49,905 nucleotides of DNA from NCBI GenBank assembly GCA_024685545.1, contig JAIKVR010000081.1, positions 1 through 49,905 on the forward strand, read 5' to 3'. Position 1 is the first letter of the stretch. Every line of letters starts with the position of its first letter. The position numbers were made by a program, and so were the translations under genes. The notes under the pieces are model-generated. The model was not told the origin of the DNA. It saw nothing but the letters and a program-made list of their open reading frames with translations, and searched no databases. Of this stretch, positions 1 through 6,582 are shown one piece after another. Source of the DNA: Eubacteriales bacterium (GTDB lineage: Bacteria; Bacillota; Clostridia; Eubacteriales; Anaerofustaceae).

Positions 1-36
1 GCCTTTCTGGTTGAACATCGCATATATCTTTCCCAT
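1..36 (-). CDS. parA: ParA/Soj-family ATPase, N-terminal fragment (runs off the window)
   Basis: Read on the minus strand from an ATG at 36, the first twelve codons give MGKIYAMFNQKG, the start of the deviant Walker A motif of ParA/Soj ATPases (normally continuing GGVGKTT). A strong ribosome site (GGAGGGG, complement of 39-46) lies just before the ATG. ParA proteins dimerise on DNA with ATP and work with ParB to segregate chromosomes or plasmids; in Bacillota chromosomal Soj also touches replication initiation. Only the first twelve residues are visible, so MinD-like relatives cannot be fully excluded, but the 'NQKG' wording is typical of ParA. The gene diverges from yicC. In many Firmicutes parA is next to noc and parB; here noc lies about 26 kb to the right. 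Confidence 0.75.
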   Translation of the reverse strand, partial: MGKIYAMFNQKG

Positions 37-67
37 GACCCCTCCGAACTATGGCATAATCCATGTT

Positions 68-96
68 ATTTTATCACAAATGCTAGTAGTAGTAAA
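68..96 (-). promoter_or_regulatory. putative parA promoter
   Basis: On the minus strand TTTACT (96-91) and TAAAAT (73-68) are separated by 17 bp, and the ATG follows about 32 bp downstream. This is a good sigma-A-type match placed exactly where the divergent parA gene needs one. Confidence 0.5.
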
Positions 97-172
97 TATT
101 AAAAAGCATGTTGGAACGGTCGGGCAAAATCAGGGAAAGCAAAGGGAAGAGGCGCAGAGACCGCCTGTCAGG

Positions 173-191
173 GTCTGCAGCCATTGCAGAC
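173..191. repeat. short inverted repeat in the parA-yicC divergent region
   Basis: GTCTGCA (173-179) and TGCAGAC (185-191) form a perfect 7-bp inverted repeat around 5 nt. The half-site ATTGCAGAC recurs at 221-229, between the proposed -35 and -10 boxes of yicC. It could be an operator; no regulator is suggested by the sequence. Confidence 0.3.
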
Positions 192-214
192 GCAGCAATA
201 AAATAAACCGCTGT

Positions 215-245
215 TTGCCTATTGCAGACCAGTATATGATATAAT
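215..245 (+). promoter_or_regulatory. putative yicC-gmk-murI promoter
   Basis: TTGCCT (215-220) and TATAAT (240-245) are separated by 19 bp, slightly long; an overlapping TATGAT (235-240) is an alternative -10. The yicC ATG follows 29 bp downstream. Confidence 0.4.
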
Positions 246-274
246 CGTTTGCAGGAAAGAACGGTAAAGAAAAT

Positions 275-1150
275 ATGAAAAGCATGACTGGGTTCGGCTC
301 CGCCGAATACTCCGATGAAAAGCAGTCTATCTCCATCGAGATCAAGACAGTGAATAACCGCTACAGGGATTTTTCCTTCAGGCTCTCGCGCAAGCTCTCG
401 TCATTCGAGGAGCTCTCCCGCCGCATCATCTCCGCGAGAATGGCCAGAGGACATATAGAGCTCTCAGCCAAGTACCTTCGCTACGCTTCAGCACCGGACA
501 GCCTGTACTATGACAGCGGCCTGGCAAAGTCCTATTATGGCATACTGCTCAAGATCATCGATGACTGTCCCGGTGTTTCCGATAAGATCACCGCAGGCGA
601 GATAGCGGGCTATCCGTACGTCGTGACCGCCAACGAAGCCTCAGACGATTCCGCAGAGCTAGAGGAGATCTACACAGGCCTGCTGAACAAAGCTCTGGAT
701 TCTCTGGAAGCCTCCCGTACGCAGGAAGGGGAAACTCTTCTCGACGATTTCATTAAACGCATAGACGGTGTCGGGGATAACGTGGACAGGATCAGGGAAC
801 TTTCCGACGCGATCCCGAAGGCATATTATGAGACACTGATGAAGAACGTTTCGGATTACACCGGAGGGCTCATCTCGGAAGACAGACTTGCGACCGAGAT
901 GGCAGTCTACGCTGACAGAGTGAATATCACAGAGGAGATCGTCCGCCTCAGAAGCCATATAGCCTCCTTCAAGAAAATGCTCGGACTAAGCGAGCCCGTC
1001 GGACGCAAGCTCGATTTCACGTTGCAGGAGATAAACAGGGAGGTGAACACGATCGCCTCCAAGTCGAACAGCTTTGAGATATCGACGATAGTCGTGGACA
1101 TCAAGGCCGAACTGGAAAAGATCAGGGAACAGGTCCAGAACATAGAGTAA
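275..1150 (+). CDS. yicC: YicC/YloC-family endoribonuclease
   Basis: 291 residues, the usual length of the family. It opens with MKSMTGFGSAE, the hallmark N-terminus of YicC/YloC, followed by the conserved EIKTVNNRY stretch (about residues 22-30), and ends in the typical C-terminal domain with 'KLDFTLQEINREVNTIASKS'. E. coli YicC is a toroidal Mn-dependent endoribonuclease that promotes decay of some small RNAs; the same role is inferred here. Its stop lies 10 nt before the gmk start and the site AAGGAGGAC sits in the gap, so yicC, gmk and murI form an operon. In many Firmicutes a short remA and rpoZ flank gmk; neither is present. The upstream ribosome site is weak (GGAAAG, 15 nt away). Confidence 0.93.
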   Translation: MKSMTGFGSAEYSDEKQSISIEIKTVNNRYRDFSFRLSRKLSSFEELSRRIISARMARGHIELSAKYLRYASAPDSLYYDSGLAKSYYGILLKIIDDCPGVSDKITAGEIAGYPYVVTANEASDDSAELEEIYTGLLNKALDSLEASRTQEGETLLDDFIKRIDGVGDNVDRIRELSDAIPKAYYETLMKNVSDYTGGLISEDRLATEMAVYADRVNITEEIVRLRSHIASFKKMLGLSEPVGRKLDFTLQEINREVNTIASKSNSFEISTIVVDIKAELEKIREQVQNIE

Positions 1151-1160
1151 GGAGGACGAT

Positions 1161-1739
1161 TTGAGCAATCTATTCGTTGTAAGCGGCCCTTCCGGAAGCG
1201 GCAAAAGCACGATATGCGCCCTTGCCGCAGAAAAGGACGACAGACTGAGGATATCCATCTCCGCCACTACGCGGGCTCCTCGCGGCGAAGAGCAGAATGG
1301 GAAGGAGTATTTCTTTCTGAGCGATGAGGAGTTTGATGAAAAGCTGGCTGCCGGGGAATTCTATGAGCACGCAGACATATTCGGCAAAAGGTACGGCACA
1401 CTGCGCCCGTACGTGGACAGCCTCGTCGCCGATGGCTTCGACGTGATACTTGAGATCGACTATCAGGGCGCATATCAGATCAAGGACCAAAACGACAAGG
1501 CCGTTCTGGTATTCATCATGCCTCCCTCTTTCGAAGAGCTTTCAGCCAGACTGAGAGCACGCAGCACCGAGACAGAGGAGCAGCTGGAGATACGCCTGGC
1601 AAAAGCCGAGGCGGAAATGAAGGAATCAGTCAACTACGAAAAGATCATAGTCAACGACAAGCTGGATGATGCCGTGGACGAATTCTTAAGATATATAAAC
1701 GAAAAACGCGAAAAGGCGGAAGAGATGCGAGATGAGTGA
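1161..1739 (+). CDS. gmk: guanylate kinase
   Basis: 192 residues, starting at a TTG preceded by AAGGAGGAC. It phosphorylates GMP to GDP with ATP in the cytosol, an essential step in GTP/dGTP supply. The P-loop GPSGSGKST covers residues 9-17; the GMP-binding part follows with SATTRAPRGEE (about 34-44) and the acidic YFFLSDEEFDEKL region. The 'VILEIDYQGA' strand and the lid arginines (ARLRARSTET) are conserved. It overlaps murI by 8 nt, so the two are probably translationally coupled. A TTG start is unusual for this gene but fits the first residues (SNLFVVSGPSGSGK) and the strong ribosome site. Confidence 0.96.
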   Translation: MSNLFVVSGPSGSGKSTICALAAEKDDRLRISISATTRAPRGEEQNGKEYFFLSDEEFDEKLAAGEFYEHADIFGKRYGTLRPYVDSLVADGFDVILEIDYQGAYQIKDQNDKAVLVFIMPPSFEELSARLRARSTETEEQLEIRLAKAEAEMKESVNYEKIIVNDKLDDAVDEFLRYINEKREKAEEMRDE

Positions 1740-2520
1740 CAACTCTCCGATAGGGATCCTTGACAGCGGAGTCGGCGGTCTTACCGCGGCAGACTGCGTA
1801 TTCACCAGTCTGCCGAATGAATCCATCATTTATTTCGGGGATGCCGCCAACATGCCGTACGGGAACAGGACCCCCGAGGAAATAGTATTCCTGGCTAACA
1901 GGATGATACATTTCCTTGAAGAACAGAATGTGAAGGTGATCCTGCTCGCCTGCAACACTATCTCCTCAATGAAGGAACAGCTTAAAAGCCGGGTACCGCT
2001 GATCGACATCGTTACCGCGGGTGCCAGCGCCGTAGGACGTGAAGCTCATGAGGGAGAGACCGTAGGGCTCATCGCCACGAAAGCTACCGTTGAGAGCGGA
2101 GCGTATGTGAAGGCTATAGCGCATCTGAGCAAAAGGATAACCGTGAGATCAAATGCCAGCACCTCGCTGCCCAAGATCATTGACTCCCAGCTCGAGAACG
2201 CTTCCCTGCTGGATGAAAAGATACGCGAATGCATCGACCCGATAGTCGAGGATCGTACGATCAGAAAACTGATCCTGGGCTGCAGCCACTTCCCGATTAT
2301 CAGAGAAGAGATCAGCCTTATCTACCCGTTTCTTGAACTTATCGACCCCGCGGTGGAACAGACGCACATGCTTTCGGAGTATCTGACAAAAAGACATGCA
2401 TTCTCGGAAGAAACACACAGGAAGGTGCTGCTGTGCACTTCGGGGGAAAAAACGGAATTCGATGCAACGCTCCAGCGGCTCCAGATAAAACCGGACGAAG
2501 TGGAGAATATCGAATGGTAA
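1732..2520 (+). CDS. murI: glutamate racemase
   Basis: 262 residues. It interconverts L- and D-glutamate for peptidoglycan precursors, without cofactor, using two cysteines as acid/base. Visible are DSGVGGL (11-17, Asp11), GDAANMPYG (36-44, usually GDTARVPYG), the first catalytic cysteine in LLACNT (Cys74) and the second in LGCSHFP (Cys184 with His186; usually GCTHYP). The small departures from consensus keep all catalytic residues. The start overlaps the end of gmk by 8 nt and a classical intrinsic terminator follows directly, so murI is the last gene of the yicC-gmk-murI unit. Confidence 0.95.
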   Translation: MSDNSPIGILDSGVGGLTAADCVFTSLPNESIIYFGDAANMPYGNRTPEEIVFLANRMIHFLEEQNVKVILLACNTISSMKEQLKSRVPLIDIVTAGASAVGREAHEGETVGLIATKATVESGAYVKAIAHLSKRITVRSNASTSLPKIIDSQLENASLLDEKIRECIDPIVEDRTIRKLILGCSHFPIIREEISLIYPFLELIDPAVEQTHMLSEYLTKRHAFSEETHRKVLLCTSGEKTEFDATLQRLQIKPDEVENIEW

Positions 2521-2543
2521 AAGCCTCCTCAGGGAGGCTTTTT
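2521..2543 (+). terminator. intrinsic terminator after murI
   Basis: AAGCCTCC and GGAGGCTT form an 8-bp stem with a four-base loop followed by TTT, directly after the murI stop codon. Confidence 0.85.
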
Positions 2544-2596
2544 CAACTCAATTTAGTTCTGATACCGTCGTTTATTCAAAATATGAGGTCCGCGAC

Positions 2597-2625
2597 TTGC
2601 AATAATACCTTTTTTCATTTATAAT
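2597..2625 (+). promoter_or_regulatory. promoter of the btuFCD leader
   Basis: TTGCAA (2597-2602), a 17-bp spacer and a perfect TATAAT (2620-2625). The transcript would start near 2632, just ahead of the riboswitch, giving a leader of about 240 nt. Confidence 0.7.
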
Positions 2626-2637
2626 GTAACTGTTAAT

Positions 2638-2760
2638 TATCTTCGTGGTTTGCATGGAACACGGTGGAAATCCGCGGCAGCATCCTTGCTACTGTAAGCC
2701 TTACGGCAAGCCAGATCTTTCAAACCCGATGTATCCAGCCTAAAGATTTTTCAAGGGTAA
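2638..2760 (+). promoter_or_regulatory. cobalamin (B12) riboswitch controlling btuFCD
   Basis: The conserved core is visible: GGTGGAAATCCGCGGCAGCA followed by TGCTACTGTAAGC (about 2663-2700), the B12-riboswitch pattern GGUG-aAAUCC-GCAGC..CGCUACUGUAA. A Rho-independent terminator lies downstream at 2774-2798, and CCCGATG (2725-2731) is complementary to CATCGGG (2775-2781) in that terminator, so an alternative antiterminator pairing can be drawn. It is followed by corrinoid-transport genes. Inference: bound adenosylcobalamin stabilises the terminator form and shuts off import. The exact 5' and 3' limits are approximate. Confidence 0.88.
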
Positions 2761-2773
2761 TTTCTTGAGGTCT

Positions 2774-2798
2774 GCATCGGGCATCCGATGCTTTTTTG
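2774..2798 (+). terminator. riboswitch expression-platform terminator
   Basis: GCATCGG (2774-2780), loop GCAT, CCGATGC (2785-2791), then six or more T. Its 5' arm can alternatively pair with CCCGATG at 2725-2731, as expected for a transcription-attenuating riboswitch. Confidence 0.85.
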
Positions 2799-2871
2799 TT
2801 TCATTAGGCGGATATAGAGGATCGAATCAGCACGGTCCTTTATAGATATTTGCAAAGGGAGGTACATATTA

Positions 2872-3783
2872 TTGAAGTACGCAAAATTCACTGCCGTAAT
2901 ACTGGCAGTGCTGTTTTTGGTGTCCATGACGGCATGCCGTCCGGAAGAGCAGTCCGCAGGATCAATCACCGTCACTGACATGACGGGAAGGACGGTAAAG
3001 CTCGACAAGCCGGCGGAGAAGGTAATCCCGCTCTCCGCCGCCACTGGAGATATTCTCTACGCACTGGGCTGCCTGGATAACTGCGTAGGCCGTGGGGAAC
3101 TTTGCGATTATCCGGCGGAGATACTTCTTCTTCCGAAGGTCAATTCCGGAAACGACACCAACGTGGAGGAGATCATAGCTCTCGGACCCGAGGTGGTCTT
3201 CATGAGCACGATGGCGCAGACAACGGAGCAGATGGATGCTCTGGAGGCTGCCGGGATCAAAGTTGTCGTAACGGACGCACAGAGCATCGACGGCATTTAC
3301 GACGAGATCAGGCTTATAGGCACGGTCATGGGCAAGGATGAGGAAGCCGAGAAAGTCGTGTCAGACATGAAGTCCGTATTCGCCGATCTGGAAAGCAATG
3401 CGACCGGCGATGGGACACAGACAGTTTATTTCGAGGTCTCTCCTCTGATGTACGGACTCTGGACAGCAGGCGACGGGACCTTTATGAATGAGCTGGCAAA
3501 AATGCTCAAGTTGAAAAATATCTTCGAGGATGTCGATACATGGGCGCAGGTTTCCGAGGAGCAGGTCATCGAACGAAATCCCGATCTGATCGTGATCCTG
3601 TCCACGCCCGGGGTGGATCCCGGCGACTACATTCAGGAGGTCCTCTCCCGCAAAGGTTGGGAAGGCGTTACTGCAGTTAAAAACGGCAATGTGCTGATGG
3701 ACTCTGACAGCAGGCTGACCAGACCTTCGCAGAGACTGACCGAGGGAGCGAAGATGCTCTACGATTTTGTTTACGGCAATTAA
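2872..3783 (+). CDS. btuF: corrinoid ABC transporter, substrate-binding lipoprotein (BtuF-like)
   Basis: 303 residues from a TTG start with AAAGGGAGGT just upstream. It begins with a lipoprotein signal peptide (hydrophobic residues 6-20, lipobox SMTAC, Cys22), so it is membrane-tethered outside the cell. The rest is a class III periplasmic-binding fold: VTDMTGRTVKLDKPAEKV (about 34-51) opening the first lobe, and a C-terminal lobe with ERNPDLIVI. This family binds cobalamin, haem or ferric siderophores; the upstream cobalamin riboswitch makes a corrinoid the likely cargo. It leads the btuF-btuC-btuD operon, with a 54-nt gap before btuC. Ligand specificity is inferred from regulation only. Confidence 0.85.
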   Translation: MKYAKFTAVILAVLFLVSMTACRPEEQSAGSITVTDMTGRTVKLDKPAEKVIPLSAATGDILYALGCLDNCVGRGELCDYPAEILLLPKVNSGNDTNVEEIIALGPEVVFMSTMAQTTEQMDALEAAGIKVVVTDAQSIDGIYDEIRLIGTVMGKDEEAEKVVSDMKSVFADLESNATGDGTQTVYFEVSPLMYGLWTAGDGTFMNELAKMLKLKNIFEDVDTWAQVSEEQVIERNPDLIVILSTPGVDPGDYIQEVLSRKGWEGVTAVKNGNVLMDSDSRLTRPSQRLTEGAKMLYDFVYGN

Positions 3784-3837
3784 CAAAAACACATTATAAT
3801 CACAGGGGAGGCCATACCTCCCCAAGGCGGTTCATCT

Positions 3838-4875
3838 ATGAAGAAGAAAACGGAAAGCTTCCGCTTGACTGACTACGTCATCTTTATTACTGTCATGTTG
3901 GCTGCGATGGTCCTGTGTATCTGTCTGGGGAGCGTGAACGTACCCATAAAGGATATCTATTACGCCATCAGCGACACCATCAGAGGAACTGAGCTCTGCC
4001 CGGCCTCTCACCGGGCAATAATAATGTCAGTCAGACTTCCCAGGGTATGCTGCGCAGCCCTGACAGGAGCGGCGCTGTCCATCTGCGGAGCAGCCATGCA
4101 GGGTCTTCTGCAGAATCCTCTTGCGGATGGAAGCACCCTCGGGGTGACCTCCGGAGCAGCACTCGGGGCGATCCTGTCGATAACTTTCGGCATGGACCTC
4201 CCGATGTTCGCCAATCTGGGACAGATGGGCATGGCTATGCTTTTCGGCTTTATGTCGCTCGTTCTGATCCTTACGCTCGCATACCGGCTGGATAAATCCC
4301 TCTCCACCCAGACGATCATCCTTATCGGAGTGATCTTCTCGATGTTCGTCAGCGCCATAATAAACCTTGTAGTCACCTTCGCCGGAGAGCGGGTTAAGAA
4401 CATAACCTTCTGGTCGATGGGTTCTCTTTCCGGATCAAGCTTCGAGAACGCTGGGATCTTGCTGATCGCCGTGATAGTCTTCGGGGGAATCATACTGCGG
4501 TGTGCGAGAGAACTGAACGCCTTTGCCATCGGAGAAGACAACGCACGCAACATAGGCGTGGACGTAAAGAAATTCAAGCTGATCATCCTTGTTACTGTCT
4601 CCGCGCTGATAGGGGTCACTGTTTCCATCGCGGGGACCATCGGCTTTGTCGGGCTGGTGATCCCTCATATAACGCGCCTCATCGTCGGTCCCAACCACCG
4701 CAGGCTTCTGCCGGCTTCTTTCTTCGGAGGCTCCACGTTCCTTCTTCTGGCAGACCTGGCAGCACGAACGATACTCAGGCCGCTGGTTCTCCCAATCGGC
4801 GTAGTGACATCATTCATCGGCTCAATAGTATTTATCTACATATTCTATTCATCCAGGAGGAAGGGCCATGCTTGA
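3838..4875 (+). CDS. btuC: corrinoid ABC transporter permease (FecCD/BtuC family)
   Basis: 345 residues with about ten hydrophobic segments, the usual size of FecCD-type permeases. Family signatures are visible: SVRLPRVCCAALTGAALSICGAAMQGLLQNPLA in the N-terminal third (the R-LPR..GA.L..sG...Q...NPLA motif), a GEDNARNIGVDVKK coupling-loop region, and GTIGFVGLVIPHITRL near residue 265. It forms the membrane channel for the BtuF ligand and docks the BtuD ATPase. It overlaps btuD by 8 nt, indicating coupled translation. It is placed under the cobalamin riboswitch. Confidence 0.9.
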   Translation: MKKKTESFRLTDYVIFITVMLAAMVLCICLGSVNVPIKDIYYAISDTIRGTELCPASHRAIIMSVRLPRVCCAALTGAALSICGAAMQGLLQNPLADGSTLGVTSGAALGAILSITFGMDLPMFANLGQMGMAMLFGFMSLVLILTLAYRLDKSLSTQTIILIGVIFSMFVSAIINLVVTFAGERVKNITFWSMGSLSGSSFENAGILLIAVIVFGGIILRCARELNAFAIGEDNARNIGVDVKKFKLIILVTVSALIGVTVSIAGTIGFVGLVIPHITRLIVGPNHRRLLPASFFGGSTFLLLADLAARTILRPLVLPIGVVTSFIGSIVFIYIFYSSRRKGHA

Positions 4876-5626
4876 TGTCAAGAATCTGACTGTCAGGGCG
4901 AACGGCGTGCCTCTCGTCTCTGACGTGAATTTTACCGTATCCGACAACGATTGGCTGATGATCGTCGGACCGAACGGTGCAGGCAAAAGCACTATCGTAC
5001 GTGCCATTTCCAAAGCCACAGAATATGAAGGGATCATCCTTATCAACGGGAAGGATATCAGGAACATAAAAGCAGGCCAGATGGCAAGGCATATCGGCGT
5101 ACTTAATCAGTACCACAATGTATCCTATGCATTCACGGTATATGAACTGATAAGACTGGGCCGGTATTCTTATGAAGGCAATTTCCTTTCGGCGCAAAAG
5201 GATGAAGACGAGGAGAATGCAATCATGGAGGCGATCAGGCTCACCGGTATGGAAAGCCTTATGGACCATTCCCTGCTGACGTTGTCGGGAGGAGAGCTCC
5301 AAAGAGCTTTTCTAGCACAGCTGTTCGCCCAGGACCCCGAGATGCTCATCCTTGACGAGCCGACGAACCATCTGGATCTGATCTATCAGAAACAGACCTT
5401 CGAGCTCATCGAAAAATGGGCTTCAAAACCGGGGAAATCGGTCGTGTCGGTCGTGCATGATCTCAATCTGGCAAAGGCCTACGGTTCAAGGACGATGCTC
5501 ATTGACAAAGGGAAAGTGGTCTCGCTCGGAACGACGGAAGAAGTTCTCACATCACAGAGGCTGAGCGAGGTCTATGACATGGACGTATATTCATGGATGC
5601 ATAAACTGCTGTCGCAGTGGGAATAA
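4868..5626 (+). CDS. btuD: corrinoid ABC transporter ATP-binding protein
   Basis: 252 residues. Walker A GPNGAGKST (about 36-44), signature LSGGELQRAFLAQ, Walker B MLILDEPTNHLD and the switch histidine in VVHDLNLA are all present, typical of the FepC/BtuD branch. It powers import through BtuC. The start overlaps the end of btuC by 8 nt and the site AGGAGGAAGGGCC lies just upstream. A strong intrinsic terminator follows, ending the three-gene operon. Confidence 0.92.
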   Translation: MLDVKNLTVRANGVPLVSDVNFTVSDNDWLMIVGPNGAGKSTIVRAISKATEYEGIILINGKDIRNIKAGQMARHIGVLNQYHNVSYAFTVYELIRLGRYSYEGNFLSAQKDEDEENAIMEAIRLTGMESLMDHSLLTLSGGELQRAFLAQLFAQDPEMLILDEPTNHLDLIYQKQTFELIEKWASKPGKSVVSVVHDLNLAKAYGSRTMLIDKGKVVSLGTTEEVLTSQRLSEVYDMDVYSWMHKLLSQWE

Positions 5627-5640
5627 TTAAGATCTTTTAA

Positions 5641-5674
5641 AGGAGACGCTTCACTGTGAAGCGTCTCCTTTTTT
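5641..5674 (+). terminator. intrinsic terminator after btuD
   Basis: GGAGACGCTTC (5642-5652) and GAAGCGTCTCC (5658-5668) form an 11-bp perfect stem with a 5-nt loop followed by a run of T. Confidence 0.93.
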
Positions 5675-5750
5675 GCTTAAGGGAGAAACAAGGCTATCTC
5701 CGATCGTCTGTTTTACAATAGGTCGGACAGAATGCCGCCGTCATCAGTGT

Positions 5751-5778
5751 AAAAAAGAACTGTCGTCAGCGGCAGTTC
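5751..5778 (-). terminator. intrinsic terminator of the Cys-rich mini-gene
   Basis: Minus-strand stem GAACTG-CCG / CGA-CAGTTC (one mismatch) followed by TTTTTT (complement of 5751-5756). It lies 17 nt after the stop of the small leftward gene. Confidence 0.75.
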
Positions 5779-5794
5779 CTTTCCGGATATCCGA

Positions 5795-5959
5795 TCATTC
5801 CTTCTTCGCTTCCGCCACGGCTTTTGCGCATGCAGGCAATCCGCCGCAGGAAAGGTGCTTCGCGAGGCAGTCACAGCAACGTTTGTAAAATTCGCACTTA
5901 ACGTTGCTGCAGGGGCAATCATGGGTATTGGAACATTCTTTGCAGTTCTCTTCAGACAT
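5795..5959 (-). CDS. small cysteine-rich protein (DUF6485-like)
   Basis: 54 residues with ten cysteines, starting MSEENCKECSNTHDCPC and running through CEFYKRCCDCLAKHL to a GGLPAC motif near residue 40. I chose the internal ATG at 5959 because AGGAGG lies seven bases upstream; an in-frame ATG further out (6016) has no such site. The spacing of the cysteines and the LPAC motif resemble small DUF6485-type proteins, which probably bind metal; no function is established. The gene stands alone, with its own terminator, between the btu operon and a small membrane protein. Confidence 0.75.
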   Translation of the reverse strand: MSEENCKECSNTHDCPCSNVKCEFYKRCCDCLAKHLSCGGLPACAKAVAEAKKE

Positions 5960-6312
5960 TTGTGTCCTCCTATTGTTATGCTCGGTTTTCTGCTCATCAG
6001 GATATATCGTATCCATCTTATTACGAACCGCTTCTCATCTCAAGGGCGGCAGCTGTCTCGTCTTCGCCGTCCCGTTTTTCCGACATGCAGGAACAAAGCT
6101 GCATGATCATACTCGTTGACCGCGTATGTGTCAGCCTCGATATTAACGGCCGTTCATTGATTCATTGCCATATCATCCTTCCGTCAAAGCGGCTGAAAAC
6201 ACTCCGGCTCAGATTATTAATATCAGCCGGCAGCATCGAATATAGCCGTAACAATTAAGGAAAGAGGCTTTAAGGTAGTATAATAGTATATATACCTAAA
6301 AAAGGAAAAACA
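5960..6312. other. intergenic region between divergent small genes
   Basis: It holds the upstream region of the leftward Cys-rich gene and of the rightward membrane-protein gene. A TATAAT at 6279-6284 with a poor -35 (TTAAGG, 6255-6260, 18-bp spacer) precedes the rightward gene. A minus-strand frame from 6236 to 6021 is open for 72 codons apart from one in-frame TGA; it has no ribosome site and no recognisable similarity, so I do not call it a gene. Confidence 0.4.
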
Positions 6313-6573
6313 ATGAAACAGAAACAGAACGTTCCGGAGACACCGGACCCGAACGAGCCTTCCGCATACAATAAAACGATAATGATCAGCCTCATCTTCG
6401 CTGTCATAGGCCCGATAGTGGCACTGCTCGCGGCTCTATACGTTACGGGCAAATGGCGTCTTCCCGCCCTGCTCACAGGATGCTTCATGGGCTATAACGG
6501 CATATCGGAATTTGCCCGCGCACTTACAATGCAGATCATCGCGAAGAAGAATAAAGCAAAAGAAGGACAATAA
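6313..6573 (+). CDS. small membrane protein of unknown function
   Basis: 86 residues: a polar N-terminus rich in Gln, Pro and Glu, two hydrophobic helices (about 23-43 and 48-68, the second interrupted by Tyr-Asn) and a short basic tail ending KKNKAKEGQ. The upstream GGAAAAAC is a weak ribosome site. It ends 9 nt before the large ABC-transporter gene, so it is probably its co-transcribed partner, perhaps a small accessory subunit; that is inference from position only. I do not recognise a family. Confidence 0.65.
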   Translation: MKQKQNVPETPDPNEPSAYNKTIMISLIFAVIGPIVALLAALYVTGKWRLPALLTGCFMGYNGISEFARALTMQIIAKKNKAKEGQ

Positions 6574-6582
6574 ACATCTTAT

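Noticed and set aside
11..244. 77-codon rightward frame at the left edge
   Set aside because: It runs across the parA start and the yicC promoter and has no ribosome site.
6021..6236. Minus-strand frame of 72 codons interrupted by one in-frame TGA
   Set aside because: No ribosome site, no selenocysteine-type hairpin that I can see, and no recognisable protein; chance is more likely than a selenoprotein or pseudogene.
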